The notes beneath the pieces are model-generated. The model made no database searches. It was not told the DNA's origin and saw only the letters and a program-made list of their open reading frames with translations. The position numbers were made by a program, and so were the translations under genes. Below, piece by piece: positions 1 to 5,801 of a stretch of 13,733 bases of DNA (position 1 is the first letter of the stretch; each line of letters begins with the position of its first letter). Source of the DNA: Spirochaetales bacterium UBA4629 (GTDB lineage: Bacteria > Spirochaetota > Spirochaetia > Sphaerochaetales > Sphaerochaetaceae); contig DHMZ01000116.1 of the NCBI GenBank assembly GCA_002406055.1, positions 1 through 13,733 on the forward strand, written 5' to 3'.

Positions 1-8
1 ATTCTTGC

Positions 9-500
9 TCATAATGTGTTAAAGAAATGGCCATGTTTTATCTTAATTCTTTTCGAAGCCCTAGCGAACTTCTCCATTCTTTCTTTTAATTCTGGTGTTA
101 TTGCTTTACCCTTCTCTTCACACTCCAAGTACTCTTCAAGGGTTGAACAAGACATGGCATAGAGTCGATAGATATTGCGTAATCGCATTGAAAAGCTCTC
201 TAGAATGGCCATTACCTTTCCAGGTTTATTATTAAAATAGTCAGAAAGGTTATCATGATTAATAATTTCAACAATAGAGTCTTCAAGAGCAACAGATGTG
301 CCATAGCGTGGAAGAGATTCGAAAAAACCAAGTTCACCAAAGAAAACCGGAGCTGTATTTATGCTCAATTCAACTTGATGCTCTGTTTTGTAATCTGCAT
401 ATATACCAACCTTTCCATACAATAAATCATACATCCAAAGCTCAAAGTCGCCTTCTTTGCTTATTATTTCGCCTTTCTTATACTTTCTTATTTCACCCAT
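9..500 (-). CDS. Cyclic-nucleotide-binding-domain protein without DNA-binding domain
   Basis: This 163-residue protein is one cNMP-binding (CAP-like) domain followed by a charged helical tail. The N-terminal beta-roll is visible in KYKKGEIISKEGD (6-18) and the turn LLYGKVGIY (26-34). The phosphate-binding cassette is FGEL (54-57) followed by PRYGTSVA (64-71), with the ligand Arg at 65 and Thr/Ser at 68-69. Typical cassettes read R-x-A-T/S; here Gly replaces Ala. After the C-helix (about 93-115) there is no helix-turn-helix, only a Lys/Glu-rich tail (about 120-155), so it is probably a sensor or adaptor domain rather than a Crp-type transcription factor. The ATG start is forced because the first beta strand begins at once. 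There is no Shine-Dalgarno, but TATCAT ends 6 nt upstream. It lies 29 nt downstream of guaD on the same strand. The ligand is unknown. Confidence 0.85.
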   Translation of the reverse strand: MGEIRKYKKGEIISKEGDFELWMYDLLYGKVGIYADYKTEHQVELSINTAPVFFGELGFFESLPRYGTSVALEDSIVEIINHDNLSDYFNNKPGKVMAILESFSMRLRNIYRLYAMSCSTLEEYLECEEKGKAITPELKERMEKFARASKRIKIKHGHFFNTL

Positions 501-506
501 GATTAA

Positions 507-512
507 ATGATA
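507..512 (-). promoter_or_regulatory. Candidate -10 hexamer for a leaderless cNMP-domain mRNA
   Basis: TATCAT (5 of 6 matches to TATAAT) reads on the minus strand and ends exactly 6 nt before the ATG at 500, inside the 29-nt gap after guaD. No Shine-Dalgarno lies between them. The spacing predicts transcription starting at or next to the A of the ATG. The -35 position is weak (TTCTAA at 530-535). Confidence 0.35.
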
Positions 513-529
513 TGAAAAAAGAAGAGAGT

Positions 530-1810
530 TTAGAAGAGCTTAACGCCATTTACAAACTTTGCTTTAATGCCTTTTTCGTCTCCTCTCAGATAGCAAAAGC
601 GCTCTAATCTTTCACTTGGAGAGAGTTCTAAAGGTGATGGAAGATTTTCATCAGAGAGTACTAACGCATCGAAATCATAGCCTTTCATGAAAGATCCAAC
701 ATTGCCAAAGAATTTGCCACCACCCATTGTTGCAAGGAAAAAGGCCTCTTTAAAAGAGAGTGGCTTGTATCTGTCATCTACTAATCTCCAATACATCTTC
801 GATACTCTTATTGCTTCAGTAAGCGCAAAAAAGATGCTCTCGGTAGTTCCGGCACCGATATCTGAACCGAGGCCAACAGAAATAGAAGAATCTAAAAACT
901 TTCTGATAGGAGCAAGTCCTGAAGAAAGGTTCTCATTAGATTCAGGACAATGCGCAACTGTAACATGATTCTTTGCCATTAATGCAATCTCTTCTTCTTT
1001 AGAGTAAACGCAATGAGCCATAATGCACTTGTTATTATTGCCACCAAAGAGATTAAAGTGGTTATATGCATCTCCATAGAAACGAGAATAAGGTGCTAAT
1101 TCTTTAACGAGCTCTATCTCATTTGGATTTTCAGATAAGTGTGACTGAACAGGAAGGTCATACTCATCTCTAATTAATTCTAGCTTCCCCATTAAACTAT
1201 CTGATACAGAAGGAACAAAACGTGGAGTAAGAATAGGCTTAGTATTTTTATATCTTCCCCTAATTTCATCAAGCCATAGTCTTGTCTCCTTTTCAGAGAC
1301 CTCAGCACTTTCTTCTTTTATTGGAGATGGTGCTAGCCTATCCATATTTACTTTTCCAACATAGCTAATAAGGCCACTACGCTCTAGCTTATCCATAAGA
1401 AGAACAGTTGCTTCTCTATGACGAGATGCAAAGACAACGAGTCTTGTTGTTGCGCTTTTTCTTAGGGCATCAACGAATATGGAATAGGCTTTCTCTGCAT
1501 ATTCAATTTCACTAAATTTAGCCTCTTCTGGAAATGTGTACTTTTCTAGCCACTCCATAAGCTCTAAGTCTAATGCCATTCCTCTAAAGCCAAATTGTGG
1601 TGCATGAATGTGTAAATCAATTAGTCCAGGAACGATTAATGCGTCTTTATAATCATAAAGAGGAAGAGCTTTATATTTTTCGTCTAACGAGGTAAAAACA
1701 CCCTCACTTTTACCATCTATAACAACAATATATCCATTAACAACTTCCTTTAATTCCTCTAGAGAGACCGAATAAATAATGTTGCCTTTTAGTACAAATG
1801 AGTTAGCCAT
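530..1810 (-). CDS. guaD: Guanine deaminase (amidohydrolase family)
   Basis: The 426-residue protein has the length and motif order of guanine deaminase, the zinc-dependent cytosolic enzyme that converts guanine to xanthine and ammonia in purine salvage. The metal-binding strand is PGLIDLHIHAPQ (61-72), with His67 and His69. TPRFVPSVS (196-203 region) is the substrate-side motif typical of GuaD. HLSE begins at His224, the third metal His is in MAHCVY (His266), and the final Asp is in GLGSDIGAGT (Asp317). All catalytic positions are intact. The ATG is supported by GGAGG about 7 nt upstream. It is followed 29 nt later by the cNMP-domain gene and may form a transcription unit with it. The upstream gap to the tRNA carries an inverted repeat (1868-1886). 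Other amidohydrolases (chlorohydrolase/SsnA type) are less likely because of the PRF and SDIGAGT motifs. Confidence 0.93.
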   Translation of the reverse strand: MANSFVLKGNIIYSVSLEELKEVVNGYIVVIDGKSEGVFTSLDEKYKALPLYDYKDALIVPGLIDLHIHAPQFGFRGMALDLELMEWLEKYTFPEEAKFSEIEYAEKAYSIFVDALRKSATTRLVVFASRHREATVLLMDKLERSGLISYVGKVNMDRLAPSPIKEESAEVSEKETRLWLDEIRGRYKNTKPILTPRFVPSVSDSLMGKLELIRDEYDLPVQSHLSENPNEIELVKELAPYSRFYGDAYNHFNLFGGNNNKCIMAHCVYSKEEEIALMAKNHVTVAHCPESNENLSSGLAPIRKFLDSSISVGLGSDIGAGTTESIFFALTEAIRVSKMYWRLVDDRYKPLSFKEAFFLATMGGGKFFGNVGSFMKGYDFDALVLSDENLPSPLELSPSERLERFCYLRGDEKGIKAKFVNGVKLF

Positions 1811-1867
1811 AAAAATACCTCCACTACAAAGAATACCTCAAAAAAACCAAAAAACAAGAAAAAAGCA

Positions 1868-1886
1868 ACAAAATGCAACATTTTGT
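1868..1886. repeat. Perfect 8-bp inverted repeat, operator-like or weak terminator
   Basis: ACAAAATG - CAA - CATTTTGT is a perfect dyad with a 3-nt centre, lying between guaD and the tRNA promoter. Its right edge is 5 nt from the tRNA -35 box. On the minus strand it is followed by T-rich DNA with runs of six and seven T, so transcripts coming from yczE could end here. As DNA it also looks like a repressor site. The stem has only two G:C pairs, so an intrinsic terminator would be weak. Confidence 0.5.
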
Positions 1887-1891
1887 CTCAA

Positions 1892-1920
1892 TAGACATCT
1901 GTCTCTACAAAGGTTATACT
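1892..1920 (+). promoter_or_regulatory. Sigma70-type promoter of tRNA-Pro
   Basis: TAGACA (1892-1897, 5 of 6 to TTGACA), a 17-bp spacer and TATACT (1915-1920, 5 of 6 to TATAAT). Transcription would start near 1927, a few bases before the mature tRNA 5' end at 1933. Spacing and matches are near-ideal. Confidence 0.8.
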
Positions 1921-1932
1921 TCTCTTGTTTTT

Positions 1933-2005
1933 CGGATAGTAGCGCAGGGGCTAGCGCACTTGCTTCGGGAGCAAGGGGTCGGCGGTTCAAATCCGCCCTG
2001 TCCGA
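1933..2005 (+). tRNA. tRNA-Pro, anticodon CGG
   Basis: A 73-nt cloverleaf folds completely. The acceptor stem is CGGATAG with CTGTCCG (one T-G wobble), the D stem GCGC/GCGC, the anticodon stem CTTGC/GCAAG with loop TTCGGGA, a 5-nt variable loop follows, and the T stem is GGCGG/CCGCC with loop TTCAAAT. The discriminator is A. Loop positions 34-36 are CGG, which reads codon CCG (proline). CCA is not encoded. A strong promoter sits just upstream. No T-run terminator follows; the next bases are the antisense of the yczE 3' end, with which the tRNA overlaps by 19 bp. Confidence 0.96.
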
Positions 2006-2616
2006 TTAGGATTCATAATTGGCTCTGAGACATACTTGCGGAAGAAGGCGATAATCGGTCCCAAGGCAAATGCAGATATTATTGTTCCAATACCAGGTTT
2101 GATTGAAAATATAAGTCCAATTATGACGCAGCTAGTATCTGTAATAATTCTCCACCATTTAAAAGAAAGCTTATTTTTCCTCTCCCCTAAGGTAAGAGCT
2201 ATCCAATCATAAGTTGAAACACCCAAATTAGCTGTAAAAATAAAGGCAGAGGAAAGACATATTAATATAATTGCAAAACAAAGAAGGATAATTCTGATCC
2301 AGATATTGTCTACAGGAAGATATTTATCGATGGTAAGAGATGAAAATTCAATTATATAACCTAGCAAGAATAAGTTAATAAATGTCCCTACTCCAATATA
2401 TTTGCGAGCAAAGATAAGCATTAGAATAAGAGATACAACATTTATTATTACGTATGTTGTTCCATAATCAAGAGGAGAAATTGAGTCGATAGCAAGCGTA
2501 AATGATTGGTATGGATCAATGCCCATTCTGCTAGAGCGCAACGCACCAGCTCCAATAGCGAGAACAACGACTCCTAGCGCTGTCATGATTATTCTTTTTA
2601 TGTAATCTTTTTTCAT
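1987..2616 (-). CDS. YczE/YitT-family integral membrane protein
   Basis: The 209-residue, strongly hydrophobic protein has about five predicted membrane helices. It matches the YczE/YyaS-like family in its first helix (ALGVVVLAIGAGAL), the following MGIDPYQSF segment, the repeated half ANLGVSTYDW, and the C-terminal GIGTIISAFALGPII motif. It sits in the inner membrane; the substrate is unknown. The ATG at 2616 is chosen because GAGGTGG lies just upstream and because an upstream extension would run into the divergent rluA-type gene without family similarity. The gene ends unusually: its last five codons (RTGRI) and TGA are antisense to the acceptor and T-arm 3' strand of tRNA-Pro. It is transcribed away from the pseudouridine synthase from its own promoter. 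Confidence 0.85.
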   Translation of the reverse strand: MKKDYIKRIIMTALGVVVLAIGAGALRSSRMGIDPYQSFTLAIDSISPLDYGTTYVIINVVSLILMLIFARKYIGVGTFINLFLLGYIIEFSSLTIDKYLPVDNIWIRIILLCFAIILICLSSAFIFTANLGVSTYDWIALTLGERKNKLSFKWWRIITDTSCVIIGLIFSIKPGIGTIISAFALGPIIAFFRKYVSEPIMNPNRTGRI

Positions 2617-2641
2617 CCGAAACCCACCTCTACAGAAGATG

Positions 2642-2670
2642 ATTAAACAATACATCTTCCCCTTTGTCGA
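2642..2670 (-). promoter_or_regulatory. Promoter of the YczE-like gene
   Basis: On the minus strand TCGACA (2670-2665, 5 of 6 to TTGACA), a 17-bp spacer and TTTAAT (2647-2642, 5 of 6 to TATAAT). Transcription would start near 2635, leaving a leader of about 19 nt that contains GAGGTGG. The -35 lies about 10 bp from the proposed -10 of the divergent rluA-type gene, so the two may compete for polymerase. Confidence 0.6.
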
Positions 2671-2679
2671 ATAAAAAAT

Positions 2680-2685
2680 GATAAT
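2680..2685 (+). promoter_or_regulatory. Candidate -10 hexamer for leaderless rluA-type mRNA
   Basis: GATAAT (5 of 6 to TATAAT) ends 7 nt before the ATG at 2693. It overlaps the alternative ATG at 2678, which could not be translated if this is the promoter. No Shine-Dalgarno precedes either ATG, and no good -35 is visible. Confidence 0.35.
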
Positions 2686-2692
2686 ACTCATT

Positions 2693-3940
2693 ATGATTTC
2701 ATTTCTCCTAACAGAAGAAGCAAAAAAAGAAGCCTTTTTTCTTTTAGAAAAATTAAGAGAGAACAACTCTGCATCATTTCCTCCGTCAAGTGAGTATCCA
2801 CTAAGTCTAATAAAAGAAGGAAATATGTTAGGAGTTCTAATTGCCACAACTAAAGGTGGAGAAAGAAAGGTCTTATATGGCTTTTCAGGAGCACTCAGTG
2901 GACAGTATAACATACCTGGCTTCGTCCATACTTGTTTTTCAGAAAAAGACTATGATGAGTACATGCTCAAGTATGATAAGAAAATACATGAGTTAACTGC
3001 GCTGATAGAAAATGGAAATACTACTCTAAAGCATGAGAGAAAAGAACTCTCTAAAAAAGCACAAGAAGAATATGAGAAGATATTTTCTTTTTATACTTGG
3101 AATGGCAAGAAGATATACTCTCTTCCACCTCATGCTCCTACAGGAACAGGAGAATGCGCAGGGCTAAAGCTCATAAATACCGCTCTAAAAAAAGGCTGGG
3201 AGATAAAGGGACTAGCAGAATTTAAATATAGTGCAAATGACTCTATAGAGAGCTTTTTCCCACCATGCGAGAAAAGATGCTCACTCCTTCTTGGCTCAAT
3301 GTTGGGCTTAGAATATATCTATGCCGATGAAGATATCGCCATTATAAATAAAAGATCAGGCTTTCTGAGTGTTCCAGGACGTGGAGAAGAGAAACTAGAT
3401 AGCGTTTCTTATCGTTTTCATACCCTCTTTCCTTCTTCTCCTATTGCCCCGCATGCACACAGACTCGATATGGACACATCGGGTCTAATGATTCTTGCTT
3501 TCACAAAAGAAGCACTCAAAAATCTTTCATTACAATTTGAGAAAAGAGAGATAAAGAAAAGCTACATAGCACTTTTAGATGGAGTTGTAAAAGAAGAGGA
3601 AGGAGAAATAGACCTTCCACTTAGGCTTGATGTAGATAACAGGCCAATGCAAATAGTAGATTTTATAAATGGTAAGAGTGCTCAGACGACATTTAAAAGA
3701 CTCGATATAGAACGACGAGATGGAGAATTATGTACGAGAGTTGAATTCTTTCCTCATACAGGACGCACACACCAACTACGCGTTCATGCTTCATCAGGCC
3801 TGCACCATCCAATTAAAGGCGATAATCTCTACGGAATCCAAAAGAATGGCGAGAGGCTATACCTACACGCATATTCTATTACCTTTACTCACCCAAGGAC
3901 AAATGAAAAGATGACATTTACTCTTGATCCTGACTTTTAA
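2693..3940 (+). CDS. RluA-family pseudouridine synthase with N-terminal extension
   Basis: This protein (415 residues from this start) converts uridine to pseudouridine in rRNA or tRNA. The catalytic domain fills roughly the last half: EYIYADEDIAIINKRSGFLSVPG opens it, HRLDMDTSGL carries the catalytic Asp (residue 259 from this start), KSYIAL follows, and TGRTHQLRVH is the RNA-binding/active-site motif near the C-terminus. There is no S4 domain. Residues 1-200 instead form an extra domain with GNMLGVLI, GFSGALSGQYNIPGFV, a charged helix and PPHAPTGTGECAGLKLI. I recall this architecture from a subgroup of RluA homologues; its role and the target uridine are unknown. The ATGs at 2678 and 2693 are both in frame, and neither has a Shine-Dalgarno. 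I prefer 2693 because a -10-like GATAAT ends 7 nt before it. The 3' end overlaps the convergent coiled-coil gene by 23 bp. Confidence 0.88.
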   Translation: MISFLLTEEAKKEAFFLLEKLRENNSASFPPSSEYPLSLIKEGNMLGVLIATTKGGERKVLYGFSGALSGQYNIPGFVHTCFSEKDYDEYMLKYDKKIHELTALIENGNTTLKHERKELSKKAQEEYEKIFSFYTWNGKKIYSLPPHAPTGTGECAGLKLINTALKKGWEIKGLAEFKYSANDSIESFFPPCEKRCSLLLGSMLGLEYIYADEDIAIINKRSGFLSVPGRGEEKLDSVSYRFHTLFPSSPIAPHAHRLDMDTSGLMILAFTKEALKNLSLQFEKREIKKSYIALLDGVVKEEEGEIDLPLRLDVDNRPMQIVDFINGKSAQTTFKRLDIERRDGELCTRVEFFPHTGRTHQLRVHASSGLHHPIKGDNLYGIQKNGERLYLHAYSITFTHPRTNEKMTFTLDPDF

Positions 3941-4976
3941 TAAGGCGGCTGACTGTATTTTCTAGGCGTTCAATTTCTCTTTTTATCTCATCAATTTGAC
4001 TATCTATCTTGCTCTTTTCGTTTTCAAGAATCCTAATCTTTTCTTTTTCTTCTTCGATTAGAGCTTTGTAGTCATCAGCCTTTGCTTCTTTTTCTAGTCT
4101 ATTGCGCTCAAGAACTAATGACGAGTATTCGTTTTGCTTCTCAATAATATGTTGGAGTATATCAAGGACATCTGCAGGTGTTTCTTCGCCTATCCAATTA
4201 GCTCCCCTATCATAGAGATAGTTTCCGTAGTTAATAACGCATTCATTAAATGCCGTTTTCTTCTCTTCAACAAGGAGTTCGTTATCCTCGCTCTCACCTT
4301 TTTCCAAACTTCTTCTTCTATTAACAGAGGACGTAATATACTCTTCAAGTTCCTCTTCTTCACTTTGAAGAGAGTCTCTCTTATCTTTTATTTCATTTAG
4401 CTCATTAATGAGATTTTGGGCCTTTTCTCCACTTATGGTAGCAGCAACAGTAGGATTATCGGCAAAAGATGAATAATCAAGATAGCGAGTAGTATCACTA
4501 CGCTTCATTCTATTAAGCGCACTAGATGAGGTAAAACGTGACCAAAAAGATTTTGATTGTGTCTTTTCATTAAGAATCTTTTCTTCATCAACATCATCAT
4601 AAACAGAAGAAAAGCTTTCACGTGGAAGAAGAGAGAGCGAGCACTGCTCATAGATTAAAGCTCCAAGCTTTAGTCTATTGTCTCTTTCCTCCTCTCTTAA
4701 TTCTTCTAAGAGTCCATCCACTTCTAGCTTTCGCTCTTTTTTCTTATCAAATTCAAGAATGAATAGTGCATCAGATTGCTCTTTTTCTTGGGCATTTTTT
4801 AAGTTATCTTCAGCTTCTTTTGTTGCTTTGATAAGGCTAACGCCCATCTGGGAAGGAAGAATGTCGGGATTATGAAACATCATTATTCCCAAGTCGAAAA
4901 AATACTTTCTCAGCTCATTTGTTGTTTGGTCAATTCTATCTTCAGTTTCTTTAAAGAGCTCTTCTCTACTATTCAT
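3918..4976 (-). CDS. Unrecognised coiled-coil protein with repeated LG-x-x-Y motif
   Basis: I do not recognise this 352-residue, highly charged cytosolic protein. The C-terminal 70 residues form a long heptad-like coiled coil rich in Glu, Lys, Ile and Leu, and two shorter charged helices occupy about 65-100 and 185-235. A short motif occurs three times, each after a charged helix: FFDLGIMMFHN, LKLGALIYEQ and INYGNYLYDR. This suggests an ancestral repeat unit. The middle (about 130-175) is Ser/Thr-rich and probably disordered. I chose the ATG at 4976; an in-frame TTG at 5036 would add 20 residues with no Shine-Dalgarno. The chosen ATG also lacks one, but TAATAT ends 7 nt upstream. Its tail overlaps the pseudouridine synthase gene by 23 bp and no terminator is visible. 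Function is not assigned; a structural or scaffold role is possible. Confidence 0.8.
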   Translation of the reverse strand: MNSREELFKETEDRIDQTTNELRKYFFDLGIMMFHNPDILPSQMGVSLIKATKEAEDNLKNAQEKEQSDALFILEFDKKKERKLEVDGLLEELREEERDNRLKLGALIYEQCSLSLLPRESFSSVYDDVDEEKILNEKTQSKSFWSRFTSSSALNRMKRSDTTRYLDYSSFADNPTVAATISGEKAQNLINELNEIKDKRDSLQSEEEELEEYITSSVNRRRSLEKGESEDNELLVEEKKTAFNECVINYGNYLYDRGANWIGEETPADVLDILQHIIEKQNEYSSLVLERNRLEKEAKADDYKALIEEEKEKIRILENEKSKIDSQIDEIKREIERLENTVSRLIKSQDQE

Positions 4977-4983
4977 TGGAAAA

Positions 4984-4989
4984 ATATTA
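4984..4989 (-). promoter_or_regulatory. Candidate -10 hexamer for leaderless coiled-coil mRNA
   Basis: TAATAT (4 of 6 to TATAAT) on the minus strand ends 7 nt before the ATG at 4976. It is the weakest example in the SD-less set. A perfect TATAAT at 5090-5085, about 110 bp upstream on the same strand, is an alternative that would give a long leader. Confidence 0.25.
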
Positions 4990-5029
4990 GCACAGAGATA
5001 AATCAGTGTACAGAAAGCCCTTTTACTCG

Positions 5030-5059
5030 TTGACAAATAAAGAGCGAGACAATTATCCT
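5030..5059 (+). promoter_or_regulatory. Promoter of the DbpA-RBD gene
   Basis: A perfect TTGACA (5030-5035), an 18-bp spacer and TATCCT (5054-5059, 4 of 6 to TATAAT). Transcription would start near 5066, leaving a leader of about 107 nt that includes the inverted repeat at 5104-5128. Confidence 0.55.
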
Positions 5060-5103
5060 AATTTAGTCGAGTCCGTCCTCTCTCATTATAGGACAGAATT
5101 TGC

Positions 5104-5128
5104 TTGCGTTTATCCATACTTAACGCAA
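5104..5128 (+). repeat. Inverted repeat in the leader of the DbpA-RBD gene
   Basis: TTGCGTT (5104-5110) and AACGCAA (5122-5128) are a perfect 7-bp dyad around an 11-nt centre, about 45 nt before the start codon. In the mRNA it can form a hairpin. No T-run follows, so it is not an intrinsic terminator. It may be a DNA operator or an RNA control element. Confidence 0.5.
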
Positions 5129-5172
5129 ATTTCAATTTACACCACAGATAAGTGGGCGTGTAGGAGTCAATA

Positions 5173-5739
5173 ATGGAAACAGAAAAGAGAAGTATTTCTC
5201 AAGAGGTCTTAAAAGAGACTATCGTATCAATCATGGGCAAAATCAACTCATGCAATAATCCTGAAGAACTAGAAGAGATAAAAAAGACAATAAAGCAAAA
5301 TGTTCCCTTCACAAGAAGAGGCTATTTTTCAGCAATGCTTTTAAAAGAGCTGTTAGAGAGTTCTTCACCTCGTAAGGAAAGAAAAGAAGCATTCAAAGAA
5401 AAAGAGAAAGAGAAGGAAAATTACAACAATAGAGAGACTATAAAAGAGGAAGAGAAGAAAGAAAAAGAAGGTAGCGAAAAGAAGGAAAGAGTTTTACCTC
5501 CTGATGCAAAGACTCTTTATCTCAACATCGGAAAGATGAAGCACTTGTATGCAAAGAATCTTTCTATCCTTTTACAGAAAGAGCTTGGCATAAAGAGAGA
5601 GGACATCTATTCCTTAAGAGTTCATGATAAGTATTCATTTATCACAATGAGTGAAGAAAACTGCCAGAAAGCAATAGATAAGCTCAATGGAAAAGAGATT
5701 AATGGCAGAGTTGCTCAAATAAATTTTTCAATTAAATAA
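5173..5739 (+). CDS. Stand-alone DbpA-type RNA-binding domain protein
   Basis: This 188-residue protein has three parts. Residues 1-65 are helical (ISQEVLKETIVSIMGKIN, then FTRRGYFSAMLLKELLES). Residues 66-110 are an almost purely Lys/Glu linker, probably disordered or a single charged helix. Residues 113-188 match the C-terminal RNA-recognition-like domain of DEAD-box helicase DbpA (LYLNIGKM, LGIKREDIYSLRVHDKYSFITM, KAIDKLNGKEINGRVAQINF). In DbpA that domain tethers the helicase to a 23S rRNA hairpin. No helicase domain is present here, so binding without unwinding, perhaps in ribosome assembly or as an RNA chaperone, is inferred. The ATG has AGGAG 6 nt upstream. The gene is monocistronic, with its own promoter, a leader with an inverted repeat, and an intrinsic terminator. 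Confidence 0.85.
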   Translation: METEKRSISQEVLKETIVSIMGKINSCNNPEELEEIKKTIKQNVPFTRRGYFSAMLLKELLESSSPRKERKEAFKEKEKEKENYNNRETIKEEEKKEKEGSEKKERVLPPDAKTLYLNIGKMKHLYAKNLSILLQKELGIKREDIYSLRVHDKYSFITMSEENCQKAIDKLNGKEINGRVAQINFSIK

Positions 5740-5763
5740 AAATAAAATAAAAAATGAGAGAGG

Positions 5764-5787
5764 AGCCCGGTTTTTCCGGGTTTTTTT
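5764..5787 (+). terminator. Intrinsic terminator after the DbpA-RBD gene
   Basis: CCCGG (5766-5770), loop TTTTT, CCGGG (5776-5780), then seven T. Flanking AG/TT can extend the stem by one wobble and one A:T pair. It begins about 25 nt after the stop codon. Confidence 0.93.
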
Positions 5788-5789
5788 GT

Positions 5790-5795
5790 TATACT
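5790..5795 (+). promoter_or_regulatory. -10 hexamer for a leaderless MBL-hydrolase mRNA
   Basis: TATACT (5 of 6 to TATAAT) ends 6 nt before the ATG at 5802 and begins 3 nt after the terminator T-run. Upstream transcripts should stop at the terminator, and only 14 nt remain before the ATG, with no Shine-Dalgarno. This is the clearest leaderless candidate in the window. The -35 position falls within the terminator stem and is poor. Confidence 0.5.
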
Positions 5796-5801
5796 ATAGC
5801 T

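Noticed and set aside
1923..2616. tRNA-Pro as the attachment site of an integrated element carrying yczE
   Set aside because: I found no second copy of the tRNA 3' end in the window and no integrase or mobility gene, and base composition does not change across the junction.
2617..2913. N-terminal extension of the YczE-like protein to position 2913
   Set aside because: It is antisense to the pseudouridine synthase coding region, has no YczE-like sequence, and the ATG at 2616 has its own Shine-Dalgarno and promoter.
4977..5036. TTG start extending the coiled-coil protein by 20 residues, giving a weak signal-like N-terminus
   Set aside because: No Shine-Dalgarno precedes the TTG, the extension covers the opposing TTGACA promoter box, and the rest of the protein is cytosolic in character.
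5370..5500. Purine-rich AGAA/AAGA tract as a DNA repeat element
   Set aside because: It is explained by the Lys/Glu linker of the DbpA-RBD protein; no regular repeat unit is present.
5754..5801. Earlier in-frame ATG of the MBL hydrolase
   Set aside because: Those 16 codons translate the terminator hairpin and T-run; the protein family starts at the later ATG.
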